Assembly (NCBI GenBank): GCA_963737705.1
Contig: CAVTTP010000006.1
Coordinates: 62,001-126,000, forward strand
Reading direction: 5' to 3'
Source: PALSA-607 sp963737705
Lineage (GTDB): Bacteria > Actinomycetota > Actinomycetes > Acidothermales > Acidothermaceae
Length of the DNA stretch: 64,000 nucleotides
Below are positions 1 through 7,969 of the stretch, piece after piece (within the stretch, counting starts at the first letter, position 1; the number at the start of each line of letters is the position of its first letter). A program made the position numbers and the translations under genes. The notes beneath the pieces are model-generated. The model made no database searches. It saw only the letters and a program-made list of their open reading frames with translations, and was not told the origin of the DNA.

Positions 1-333
1 CCAGGTGAGGTGCTGCGTGTAGAACGCCGCGAGCGTCGTCGGATCGATCTGCGGCAACGCAGTCGGCACCGGCGCCCCCGCAGGCGACGTTGCTGCCGAC
101 GTCGCCGCGGTTGCGGGCGATGCCAGAAGGGACGACGTCGGTGCAGGCACGGTGGAACTGATGGGCGGCGCCGGGCTCGAAGCGACCGCCGACGATGAGG
201 TCACCTGGGAACTCGGTAGCGAACTCGCGGAAACGGTCGGACCTGCGACATGCGGTGACGTAGACGTGCACCCGCTCAAGCACAGGAGCGCCCCCACGGC
301 AACGGCGGCCACCCAGCGGGTCGGCCCGATCAC
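1..333 (-). CDS. Secreted lipoprotein, N-terminal part (probable alpha/beta hydrolase), cut by window edge
   Basis: Reading the minus strand from a GTG at 333 gives 111 codons open to the window edge. The protein starts with a short hydrophobic signal ending in the lipobox LSGC, so it should be a diacylglycerol-anchored lipoprotein. A Ser/Thr/Ala/Pro-rich linker of about 70 residues follows, then IDPTTLAAFYTQHLTW. That last stretch resembles the start of actinobacterial TAP-like (SlpD/SlpE) alpha/beta hydrolases, which also sit near holB in Streptomyces; this is an inference, because the catalytic part lies outside the window. The GTG overlaps the TGA of the upstream PSP1 gene (GTGA), which suggests translational coupling. 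Confidence 0.7.
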   Translation of the reverse strand, partial: MIGPTRWVAAVAVGALLCLSGCTSTSPHVAGPTVSASSLPSSQVTSSSAVASSPAPPISSTVPAPTSSLLASPATAATSAATSPAGAPVPTALPQIDPTTLAAFYTQHLTW

Positions 334-1166
334 GAAGGAGGGGTCTCCGGGTAGGCCGCGTCGTACTCGATTCGCGATCCGCAGACGCTCGCCTTCGGGC
401 ATGCGCAGCGCTTACCCGTTTCGGCGACCTTCACGATGACGGTCTCGCTCGGCACGTTGTAACCGACCAACGTGCCGTCACCCTCCGGGGACGACACCGC
501 GGTGCCCATCTTCGGCAGATCCGACTTAAAGTCGGTGTACAGCGGGTGCTCGTACTTGAGGCAGCACATCAACCGCCCGCACGCACCGGAGATCTTCAAC
601 GGGTTCGGCGGCAGATCTTGATCCTTCGCCATTCGCACACTGACCGGTTCGAAGTCTTTCAAGAACGTCGAACAGCAAGTGTCGCGACCACACGGGCCAA
701 TGCCACCTTGTACTCGCGCTTCATCGCGCGCACCAAGTTGGCGCAACTCGATGCGCGCATTCAACGTCCGCGCTAGGTCGCGCACCAGAGCACGAAAGTC
801 GACGCGCTGGGGTGCGCTGAAGTAGATGACGAAACTGTTGTCGGAATCCAAATAGTCAACGCCCACGACCTTCATCGGCAACTCGTGTTGGCGAACGAGC
901 CGCTTGGTGGTGATCCGCGCTTCGGCCTTGCGTGCGCGATTGCGTTCGTCACGAGCAAGATGGTCGGAGGTCGCGAAACCGGCGCACATGGGGAGGCCGC
1001 CGATCTCCTCTGAGACGTAGGTCGGAGCCCAGATGCACTCGGCGACCTCGTCGCCCGCCGTGGTCGGGAACAGCACCTTGTCGCCGACCTTCGGTGCATG
1101 CGGCCCTGGATCGAGGTAGTAGAGGCGGCCGTAGCGGGTGAAGCTGACCGCCATCATCATGCTCAT
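330..1166 (-). CDS. PSP1 domain protein, RicT/YaaT-like
   Basis: 278 aa. The protein carries the PSP1 signature: GPCGRDTCC around the middle, followed by GACGRLMCCLKYEH, both Cys-rich. In Bacillus the family member RicT (YaaT) forms an Fe-S containing complex with RicA and RicF that affects RNase Y-dependent mRNA processing; its role in actinobacteria is not established. The gene lies on the same strand as holB further upstream, which is the usual actinobacterial neighbourhood. Several Met codons lie at the N-terminus (MSMMMAVSF), so the start could be up to four codons later. Its stop overlaps the start of the next lipoprotein gene by 4 bases. Confidence 0.85.
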   Translation of the reverse strand: MSMMMAVSFTRYGRLYYLDPGPHAPKVGDKVLFPTTAGDEVAECIWAPTYVSEEIGGLPMCAGFATSDHLARDERNRARKAEARITTKRLVRQHELPMKVVGVDYLDSDNSFVIYFSAPQRVDFRALVRDLARTLNARIELRQLGARDEARVQGGIGPCGRDTCCSTFLKDFEPVSVRMAKDQDLPPNPLKISGACGRLMCCLKYEHPLYTDFKSDLPKMGTAVSSPEGDGTLVGYNVPSETVIVKVAETGKRCACPKASVCGSRIEYDAAYPETPPS

Positions 1167-1218
1167 GGCGCAACTCTAGACCGAGCCTCGTGCTGCACAC
1201 AGGCTGCGTCGAGCATCC

Positions 1219-2307
1219 CTACGTGTTCGCCGCGAGGATCCCATCGTTGCCAAGATCCGACTCGGTGTATCCCGCGACTGTGGTGGTCGAGCTCACGTCG
1301 GCCCCACTGCTGATCAGACCGCCAAGCCACCCACCGCCGTCGAGACTCGAGACATCCGTGATGTCAGCGACCTTGTCGGAGTCGACGAAAAGCGCGAGTC
1401 GTGTCGTTTGGCCATCGGCGAGCGTTGCACAAATCCCGGAGATCTCGAACTCTTGCGAACCAAGCGGCGTTGGCAAAGACCCTTGCTCGAGAATCGTCGG
1501 CGTCGACGACAACGTCACTGCGCCCTGATTGCGTTCGATGAACCATCGATCCGTCTCGTTCACCACGAACTCGTAACGCACGTCCGTCGTCGAGTCCGGT
1601 CCGCGCCGACACACCAATCCGAACCCCGCGCTCGTCGGCGCTCCCGGTGACTCGTGCGCGGTCATACTCAGGCTGACCTGTTGGACCGGGTCGTCGTACG
1701 GCGCGTATGCGAGCCAATGCGCCGCGACCGTGCTTGTGACGGTGTAGCCGTCGGCCGTATACGCAAACTCGGCGCCTTTCGGATCCGAACCAGTTGACCA
1801 TCCCGACGTCGAGTCGGTGAAGTCGTCGGAGTAAACCTCGATGCCGCTCATCGGAGTCACGGGCGACGTTGCGGTCACGCCGTCAGATGTCGGACCAGCG
1901 CTGGGCGGGGGCGTCGGATCGGACTGGTTCGCTTGATTGGTCTGCGCGGGAGCAGCGGGCTGCGCCGTGGTCGTCGACGACCCCGGATGCTGCGCCTCGA
2001 CGGCCACGACGGCGACCACAAGTGCAAGGACGATCCCGGCGATCAGCAAGCTGCGGCCGCGATGCGTCGGCTGAGGCGGCCCATACGAGTAGGGGGACGG
2101 CGACGGGTAGGCGTAGGCCGGAGCGGCATAGGGGTTCGACGGCAGCGCTGCGTAGGAGTTCGGCGGCGTAGCCGCGTAGGGGTTCGGCGGCGTAGCCGCG
2201 TACGGATTCGGCGGGGGTGGGTAGCCGTAGGGATTAACCGGCGGCGCCGGCGGCGGCCAGGCCTGCTGCGCCGCCGGCGGCGGCTGCCAGGGCTGCTGCT
2301 CGCTCAT
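1219..2307 (-). CDS. Pro-rich single-pass membrane protein with extracytoplasmic lectin-like domain
   Basis: Taken from an ATG at 2307 (MSEQQPWQPP), 362 aa; an upstream in-frame extension is open but overlaps the PPOX gene and has no domain. Residues 1-82 are Pro/Tyr/Ala-rich with repeats of the type NPYAATPP, encoded by short tandem DNA repeats. A transmembrane helix lies at about 85-104, then a Ser/Thr/Pro linker, then a C-terminal domain from about 158 (DDFTDSTSGW) ending near 350. The opening DDF...GW pattern and beta-rich composition resemble concanavalin/LamG-like domains found after Pro-rich membrane stems in actinobacteria. Function is unknown; a surface-binding role is only a guess. 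Confidence 0.7.
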   Translation of the reverse strand: MSEQQPWQPPPAAQQAWPPPAPPVNPYGYPPPPNPYAATPPNPYAATPPNSYAALPSNPYAAPAYAYPSPSPYSYGPPQPTHRGRSLLIAGIVLALVVAVVAVEAQHPGSSTTTAQPAAPAQTNQANQSDPTPPPSAGPTSDGVTATSPVTPMSGIEVYSDDFTDSTSGWSTGSDPKGAEFAYTADGYTVTSTVAAHWLAYAPYDDPVQQVSLSMTAHESPGAPTSAGFGLVCRRGPDSTTDVRYEFVVNETDRWFIERNQGAVTLSSTPTILEQGSLPTPLGSQEFEISGICATLADGQTTRLALFVDSDKVADITDVSSLDGGGWLGGLISSGADVSSTTTVAGYTESDLGNDGILAANT

Positions 2308-2433
2308 GCGGCGGCACGCGAGGAGGTAAATCTCACTCAACCGTCGTCGGCGCACATAACGGAGCGGCTCAGGACCATTCGGCCCACGCTCGGCAGCACA
2401 TACGGTTGGCGTGAGCCGAAAGGATTGACCGCC

Positions 2434-2886
2434 ATGACGCAACCAGACCCGACCGACACCAAGCTGGTACCGGCAGACCTTGCCGTACTCGCCAGCGGCC
2501 ACCTCGGGGTGCTGATCACCCTGAAGCGCGACGGTCGCCCGCAATCGTCGAACATCGGCTACATGTACGACGAAGCGACCAGGCAAATCTCAATCTCGAC
2601 AACCGCTGACAGGTTCAAGGTGGCGCACTTGCGTCGGGACCCGCGGGCGACTCTGCATGTCATTGCCGCCGACGGCTGGGGTTGGGCGGCCGCCGAGGCC
2701 ACCGCCGTCCTCTCGCCGATTGCGCAAGAACGAGACGACGCGGTCGTCGAAGAACTGATCACGATCTACCGCGCCAATGCTGGCGAGCACCCGGATTGGG
2801 ACGACTTCCGGCGCGCGATGGTTGAAGACCAGCGCCTCGTCGTCCGCCTGAAATTGGAACGCACCTATGGCTCAGCACCGCGCTGA
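2434..2886 (+). CDS. PPOX-class (probable F420-dependent) oxidoreductase
   Basis: 150 aa from an ATG at 2434, with the purine-rich GCCGAAAGGA about ten bases upstream. The sequence has the split beta-barrel pattern of the pyridoxamine-phosphate-oxidase-like family: GVLITLKRDGRPQSSNIGY at the N-terminus and RDPRATLHV in the middle. It is closest in style to the Rv1155-type F420/flavin-binding enzymes, which reduce or bind F420 in the cytoplasm. The physiological substrate cannot be told. The stop codon lies inside the right arm of a 15-bp inverted repeat that probably ends transcription towards the convergent satP gene. Confidence 0.82.
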   Translation: MTQPDPTDTKLVPADLAVLASGHLGVLITLKRDGRPQSSNIGYMYDEATRQISISTTADRFKVAHLRRDPRATLHVIAADGWGWAAAEATAVLSPIAQERDDAVVEELITIYRANAGEHPDWDDFRRAMVEDQRLVVRLKLERTYGSAPR

Positions 2887-2897
2887 GCCATAGGTGC
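2861..2897. terminator. 15-bp perfect inverted repeat between convergent genes
   Basis: GCACCTATGGCTCAG at 2861-2875 is repeated as its exact reverse complement at 2883-2897, with a 7-base loop. It covers the last codons and stop of the PPOX gene and lies 20 bases from the satP stop. A perfect stem between convergent genes is best read as a bidirectional terminator. There is no T tract on either side. Confidence 0.65.
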
Positions 2898-2916
2898 GAT
2901 TCGTCGCCGCGGGAAC

Positions 2917-3561
2917 CTACGGCCGGGTCGTGACGACCGCGCCGCGATTAGCCAATGGCCACGTCGGCAGCACCGTCTTGGCCCACGTCGCATTGGTCAC
3001 TCCCGCGAAGGAGGCGTACCACGCGAGTGCCGCAGTGACCAAGCCGACCCAACCGCCAACCTTGATGAGGTCCTTGCTCGTGTTGCCTGTGGCGAGGTTG
3101 CCAATCGCAAGGAAGATGAAGGTGAGCGACAGAGCGACGAAGACAGCGAGCACCGCGCCGCTCGTGCGCATTGCGGCGATCGTCATGTACAAGGTGAAGA
3201 TTGCCCATGCGATCAGGAACACCCCGACCGCCTTGTGCGCCTCCGTGGCAGGAGAGAGCTTCGCGGCGTCGTAGGTGAGCAGCCAGTAGAACGCCAGCCA
3301 GAATGCGCCGAAGGAAGTGAAGGCTGTGGCGCCGAAGGTGTTCCCCTTGCGGAATTCCCACATGCCGGCCAGTAACTGGCCAAGGCCGCCATAGAACAGC
3401 GCGAGCGGGAGCACTGCAGCTTGCAAGCTGGGGTTCAGAATATTCGTGTTGAAGATGTTCAACACGAATGTCGTCATCGCGAATCCGGCGAGCCCTAGGG
3501 GGCCGGGATCGGCGATGGATACAGCAGCCGGCGCGGTTGCGACCGGAGTCTGACTGGACAC
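2917..3561 (-). CDS. satP: Acetate/succinate transporter, GPR1/FUN34/YaaH family
   Basis: 214 aa. The start is a GTG at 3561 because AGGAGG lies 6 bases upstream and the N-terminus then aligns with the family. ADPGPLGLAGFAMTTFVLN matches the family signature (NPAPLGL-like) at the first membrane helix, and six hydrophobic segments follow, as in SatP channels for acetate and succinate. A longer open frame to 3963 lacks family similarity. It is transcribed away from the lytS/lytT/symporter operon across a 203-base intergenic region, so both units may be controlled from there, giving a carboxylate-uptake locus together with acs at 29.9 kb. Confidence 0.88.
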   Translation of the reverse strand: MSSQTPVATAPAAVSIADPGPLGLAGFAMTTFVLNIFNTNILNPSLQAAVLPLALFYGGLGQLLAGMWEFRKGNTFGATAFTSFGAFWLAFYWLLTYDAAKLSPATEAHKAVGVFLIAWAIFTLYMTIAAMRTSGAVLAVFVALSLTFIFLAIGNLATGNTSKDLIKVGGWVGLVTAALAWYASFAGVTNATWAKTVLPTWPLANRGAVVTTRP

Positions 3562-3764
3562 TGTGCCTCCTGGATGAGAACGGGGTCCTGGTTCGATACG
3601 GGCCTCAGTACAGGCAGAGCCTGGGAGCGGTTCCAGTTCTTCGCAACGTCTGCCTGCCCGTGGCGCGCCGAGCGGATCTTTTTGTGCGCCGAGTGGTGGG
3701 AGTGATCGCCCAGCGGTCACGCGCGCCTCTTTAATCAGCCGGCTTCCCGGCCTACTGTCGGGGC

Positions 3765-4946
3765 GTGAAGTCGGTAGCACTGGGCATCGGTCTTGGCGTG
3801 ATTGCGATCGCCCTGGGGAGTGCCCTCTGGTACTGGCGGCGGGGCAGCCGAGGGCTCGGCACTCCTTTGCAGCGAACGACGTACGACGTGCTGCACACCG
3901 CCGGGTCGGCAGCGCGAGCCCTGCGGGCCGGGCTGACTCGCGAGAGCGCGGCGCGGTCGGCACCCGCCTTGCGGGCGCTGCTAGCGGCGCGGGCGACAGC
4001 GATCACCGGCACCAACGGGCTTCTCGCGTGGGACGGCCCTGGAATCGACCACGCCCCATCGGTTCTGGTAGGCGCGCGGCAAGTGCTCGCCAACGGCAAG
4101 GCCATGGCTCTAGGCCCGCGCGACCTGCGCTGCGCCGACGGGGTCGACTGCCCGCTGCGGTCAGGGGTCGTCGTCCCGCTCACCAGCGGTGGGGTTGTCG
4201 TCGGGACCCTGGTGGCGCTGGCGCCGTCGACCCGCGCAGGGCTGCTGCGGGCAGCTGGCGAGGTGGCTCGCTTTGCGTCGACGCAGCTGGAGTTGGCGGA
4301 GCTCGACAGTGCGCGGGCGCGGGCTGCGGAGGCCGAGCTGCGCTTTCTGCGCGCACAGATCTCGCCGCACTTCGTGTACAACGCCCTGACGGCCATCGGG
4401 TCGTTCATGCGCACCGACCCGGATCGGGCCCGCGACCTGTTGCTCGGTTTCGCGGATTTCATCCGCTATAGCTTCAGAAGTAGGGGTCAGTTCGCGACGA
4501 TCGCCGACGAGCTACAGGCAGTCGACACGTACCTGGAACTCGAGCGCGCGCGATTCGGCGACCGGCTGCAAGTCGTGCTGCGAATTGCGCCTGAGGTGCT
4601 CGCTGTGGCGGTACCGTGCCTGCTCATCCAGCCACTGGTGGAGAACGCAGTGCGACACGGCCTCGAGAACAAAGAAGGCGTGGGCCACGTGACAATCTCG
4701 GCCCAAGACGGCGACGTCGAGTGCGTCCTTTCCGTCGAAGATGACGGCATGGGAATGGATCCAGAGCTCGTGCGCCAGCACTTGTCCGGACGGCGGGACC
4801 GTGGCGTAGGGCTCGTCAACGTTGACGAGAGGTTGCGGCAGGTCTTTGGTGCCGATCACGGCATCACTGTCGAGACCGCCTTGGGCGCGGGCATGAAGGT
4901 GACTGCCCGAATTCCCAAGTACCAAGCCGGAGTTCGTGCGTCGTGA
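3765..4946 (+). CDS. LytS/YehU-type sensor histidine kinase
   Basis: 393 aa from a GTG at 3765. Layout: one membrane helix (4-24), a GAF-like sensory region (about 50-175) with a cysteine pair at C123 and C129, a phosphoacceptor region with H202 in AQISPHFVYNALTAI, then a HATPase domain with LVENAVRHGL (N box, about 291-300) and DDGMGMD/GVGLVNV. The His_kinase/LytS family includes BtsS and YpdA, which respond to pyruvate. Unlike classic LytS it lacks the 5TM sensor. The stop overlaps the next gene (GTGA), so kinase and regulator are co-translated. Its operon with a solute symporter suggests it senses a small carboxylate; that is inference. Confidence 0.9.
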   Translation: MKSVALGIGLGVIAIALGSALWYWRRGSRGLGTPLQRTTYDVLHTAGSAARALRAGLTRESAARSAPALRALLAARATAITGTNGLLAWDGPGIDHAPSVLVGARQVLANGKAMALGPRDLRCADGVDCPLRSGVVVPLTSGGVVVGTLVALAPSTRAGLLRAAGEVARFASTQLELAELDSARARAAEAELRFLRAQISPHFVYNALTAIGSFMRTDPDRARDLLLGFADFIRYSFRSRGQFATIADELQAVDTYLELERARFGDRLQVVLRIAPEVLAVAVPCLLIQPLVENAVRHGLENKEGVGHVTISAQDGDVECVLSVEDDGMGMDPELVRQHLSGRRDRGVGLVNVDERLRQVFGADHGITVETALGAGMKVTARIPKYQAGVRAS

Positions 4947-5791
4947 CGGCATCAGCACCGAGTTGGTCGTCAGAGCCCGACGCCGCGGCCTTACGCGTGC
5001 TCGTTGTCGACGACGAAGCCCCGGCGCGCGACGATCTCGAATTCCTTCTTCGCGATCAGCCTGCAGTGTCGGCAGTCGACGTTGCCGCAGATGCAACCGA
5101 AGCACTTAGGCTTCTCCAGAACGAGCACTACGACGGGATGTTTCTCGACATCCGCATGCCGGGCCTCGACGGCCTCGAACTAGCCAGGCTGCTGCTGCAT
5201 TTTGCCGACCCACCGGTCGTCATCTTCGTGACGGCGTACGAGTCGCACGCTGTGGCGGCGTTCCAAGCGCACGCGCGCGGATATCTGCTGAAGCCAGTGT
5301 CGGCTGACCGCCTTGCTGACGCCGTGGCGCAGATTGCCGAGGCAAAACGCCAACGGCCCATTACGCAGACGGCGACGGATGAATCGCGCACAAGTGACGA
5401 CCTCCTCGTGGTACCGGTTGATGTCAACGGCCGCACCGTGATGGTAGAGCGAGCCGACGTGTGCTGGATTCAGGCGAACGGCGACTACGTGCGTTTGCAC
5501 ACCATGCACAGCGGCGCGCACTTAGTGCGCTTGCCGCTCGCACTATTCGAAGAACGCTGGGCAGATCACGGGTTTGTTCGGATTCACCGCAGCTACCTCA
5601 TCGCTTTGCGGTACGTCGTCGAGATCCGCACCGGCGCAGCCGGGGCAGCCGTCGTGCGAGTTGCCGGACAAGACCTCGCCGTGAGCCGACGGCACGCGGC
5701 TGAGTTGAAGCGCCGCCTGCTGCGCGTGCAACATGGCCGCGCAGCACGGTGGTCGGCAGCCGTGAGACCTCGAGTCGGACGACGCCAGTGA
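4943..5791 (+). CDS. LytTR-family response regulator
   Basis: 282 aa. A receiver domain (about 17-135) has VVDDE acidic residues, the phosphoacceptor D69 in MFLDIRMPG and the conserved Lys in YLLKPVS. A linker is followed by a LytTR DNA-binding domain (about 155-255) with the typical VCWIQANGDYVRLHT and FVRIHRSYLI patterns. It overlaps the kinase gene by 4 bases and the following DUF485-like gene by 4 bases. The likely targets are the symporter operon and/or the divergent satP promoter; LytTR sites are usually pairs of short direct repeats, and none was confirmed here. Confidence 0.92.
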   Translation: MTASAPSWSSEPDAAALRVLVVDDEAPARDDLEFLLRDQPAVSAVDVAADATEALRLLQNEHYDGMFLDIRMPGLDGLELARLLLHFADPPVVIFVTAYESHAVAAFQAHARGYLLKPVSADRLADAVAQIAEAKRQRPITQTATDESRTSDDLLVVPVDVNGRTVMVERADVCWIQANGDYVRLHTMHSGAHLVRLPLALFEERWADHGFVRIHRSYLIALRYVVEIRTGAAGAAVVRVAGQDLAVSRRHAAELKRRLLRVQHGRAARWSAAVRPRVGRRQ

Positions 5792-6183
5792 CCGAACCGA
5801 CGGTGACCGAACCGACGCCACCCGAACGGCCCGTGCGCACGACCGTGCGCTCGACGGGCGGCGTTGTGCCACGACGCGGCACCGAATCGCAAGCATTCGA
5901 CGAGCGCACCGAGTACAGCGACGTCCTGCTGCATTCGCTGATGCGGGCGCAGTTCGGCCTCACCTTGGGCTTCATTGCGCTTGCGGTCGGGTTGCTGATC
6001 TCGCTGCCGCTCGTCGTCAGCCTGGTGCCATCGCTTGCCGACAAGCACGTCTTCGGCCTGCCGCTGACGCTTGCCGTGCTCGGCATCGCCGTGTATCCCG
6101 TCCTGGTCATCATCGCGATTGCTTATGTCCGGCTCGCCGAACGCACCGAGCGGCACTTCTTGGAACTTGTCGAGAAACTTTGA
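5788..6183 (+). CDS. Small membrane protein, DUF485-like symporter partner
   Basis: 131 aa from a GTG at 5788 that overlaps the regulator stop (GTGA); an earlier start at 5749 would lie fully inside the regulator gene. The N-terminal 40 residues are polar and Pro/Thr-rich. Then come a DUF485-like stretch (LLHSLMRAQFGLTLGF) and two membrane helices. DUF485 proteins are typically encoded just before acetate/pyruvate-type sodium:solute symporters, exactly as here, and are thought to be accessory subunits. It overlaps the symporter start by 4 bases (TTGA), implying stoichiometric production. Confidence 0.75.
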   Translation: MTEPTVTEPTPPERPVRTTVRSTGGVVPRRGTESQAFDERTEYSDVLLHSLMRAQFGLTLGFIALAVGLLISLPLVVSLVPSLADKHVFGLPLTLAVLGIAVYPVLVIIAIAYVRLAERTERHFLELVEKL

Positions 6184-7916
6184 CGGTCGCGCCGCTCGCG
6201 CTTGCCGCGATCATTGTGGTGACGCTCATCACGATGATCGTTGGCGCCCTGGGCATCAGGGTGGCGAGAACTCCCGACGACTTCATGGTTGCGGCGCGCG
6301 CGGTGCCGCCATTTCGCAATGCCGCGGCGATCTCTGGTGAGTACTTGTCGGCGGCGTCATTCCTCGGTGTCGCCGGACTGATTCTCAAGGACGGCTTGGG
6401 AATGCTCTGGTATCCCGTCGGCTATGCGGCGGGTTATTTGATGCTGCTGCTCTTGGTCGCGGCGCCGCTTCGACGCTTCGGCGCTTACACGATTCCCGAC
6501 TTCGCCGAGGGGCGTCTAGGCGAGCCGCGATTGCGCAAGGTCGCAACCGCGTTCGTGCTCGTCATTGGCTGGTTTTACCTGCTACCGCAGTTGAAGGGTG
6601 CCGGCCTGACCCTGAACGTCCTGCTTGGCACGCCCTACTGGGTCGGAGTCGGAGTGCTGGCGATCGTCGTGACCAGCAATATCGCCGCCGGCGGCATGAA
6701 GGGGGTGACATTCGTGCAGGCGCTGCAGTACTGGATCAAGCTGGTGGCAATCGCCGTCCCCGCTGTTGTTCTGCTTGCCGTTGTCGGTGGCATCCACCGC
6801 GAAGCACTGACGCGGCCGGTGCCGCCGGTGTTCGCGACCCAGACAACCATTCACGTACAGACCTCGGTCGACATCAACGTCGTCACGCCCGTGACCGTGA
6901 CGGCCAACGGAACGATCGAAGGCGTGAAGGTCGACGGCCCACTGAACTTGGTTCCCGGCAAATACGAAGTGAAGGACGGCGCGGTGCTGGTGTTTCCGGC
7001 CGGCGCGCCAACGCCTCACGCAACCGGATTGCCCATCCTGGATGGCAAATCGTGGGTATCGCCGTTCGTCGACGCCGGCCATCGAGGCGCGCATCCTCTT
7101 GCGGCGACGTACTCGCTCATCGTGGCCACGTTCCTTGGCACGTTGGGATTGCCGCACATCCTGGTGCGCTTCTATACCAACCAGGATGGTCGGGCCGCAC
7201 GCCGCACGACGATCATCGTGTTGATGCTGCTCGGCGGCTTCTACGTGTTCCCGGCGGTGTTCGCGGTACTCGGCCGATTACGAGATCCAGGTCTGTATCT
7301 CACCGGCCAGACCGACTCGGTGGTGCTGGTCTTGCCACACGCGCTGATCGGCGGCATCGGCGGTTCGGTTCTCGGTGCGCTCGTCGCCGCGGGCGCATTC
7401 GCCGCCTTTCTTTCCACGTCGTCCGGCCTGCTCGTCAGCGTCGCGGGCGCGATGGCTCACGACTTGATGCGCGGTGGCGTTCGCACCTTCCGGCGATGCG
7501 CCGTCGTGGCGGGCGCGGTCGGCCTCGTCGCCGGGCTGCAAGTGCAGAGCTTCGACCTAAACATGTTGGTGGGGTGGTGCTTCGCGATCGCCGCGTCGAC
7601 CTTCTGCCCGCTGCTCGTGCTGGGCATCTGGTGGCGGCGACTGACGTGGGTCGGTGCAATCGCCGGGCTCGTGCTCGGCGGCTGCACGTCGTCGGTCGCC
7701 ATCATCTTGACGATGGCGGGCGTGGGTCAGGGTGGGTGGCCAGAGGTGCTGCTCGGGCAGCCGGCGATCTGGACGGTGCCGCTCGCCTTCCTGGCGATGA
7801 TCGTCGTTTCCCGCGCGACGCCTTCGTACCTGCCGACCGATCTCGAGTCGAAGCTGCTGCAGTTGCACCTGCCTGAAGCGCTACGGCCGCGCCACCCGTC
7901 GTTTGGCGAAAGCTGA
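6180..7916 (+). CDS. Sodium:solute symporter (SSS family, ActP-like)
   Basis: 578 aa from a TTG at 6180 overlapping the preceding stop. The sequence shows about 13 hydrophobic segments and SSS hallmarks: SGEYLSAASFLGVAGL near 50, GYLMLLLLVAAPLRRFGAYTIPDF, and GAFAAFLSTSSGLLVS late in the protein. Family members (ActP, MctP) take up acetate, pyruvate or propionate with Na+ or H+. An unusual beta-rich, poorly hydrophobic segment of about 90 residues (about 220-310) lies between two helices, probably outside the cell. As last gene of the lytS-lytT-DUF485 operon it is the probable target of the sensor. The substrate is not proven. Confidence 0.87.
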   Translation: MTVAPLALAAIIVVTLITMIVGALGIRVARTPDDFMVAARAVPPFRNAAAISGEYLSAASFLGVAGLILKDGLGMLWYPVGYAAGYLMLLLLVAAPLRRFGAYTIPDFAEGRLGEPRLRKVATAFVLVIGWFYLLPQLKGAGLTLNVLLGTPYWVGVGVLAIVVTSNIAAGGMKGVTFVQALQYWIKLVAIAVPAVVLLAVVGGIHREALTRPVPPVFATQTTIHVQTSVDINVVTPVTVTANGTIEGVKVDGPLNLVPGKYEVKDGAVLVFPAGAPTPHATGLPILDGKSWVSPFVDAGHRGAHPLAATYSLIVATFLGTLGLPHILVRFYTNQDGRAARRTTIIVLMLLGGFYVFPAVFAVLGRLRDPGLYLTGQTDSVVLVLPHALIGGIGGSVLGALVAAGAFAAFLSTSSGLLVSVAGAMAHDLMRGGVRTFRRCAVVAGAVGLVAGLQVQSFDLNMLVGWCFAIAASTFCPLLVLGIWWRRLTWVGAIAGLVLGGCTSSVAIILTMAGVGQGGWPEVLLGQPAIWTVPLAFLAMIVVSRATPSYLPTDLESKLLQLHLPEALRPRHPSFGES

Positions 7917-7969
7917 CCAGCACAGATTTGTCTCTTGCGTAGAGTGGTCTGTAATGCAAAGCTAGCTGC

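Noticed and set aside
1933..2433. N-terminal extension of the PPOX gene (Arg-rich)
   Set aside because: It is antisense to the Pro-rich membrane protein and has no domain; the ATG at 2434 gives the full PPOX fold.
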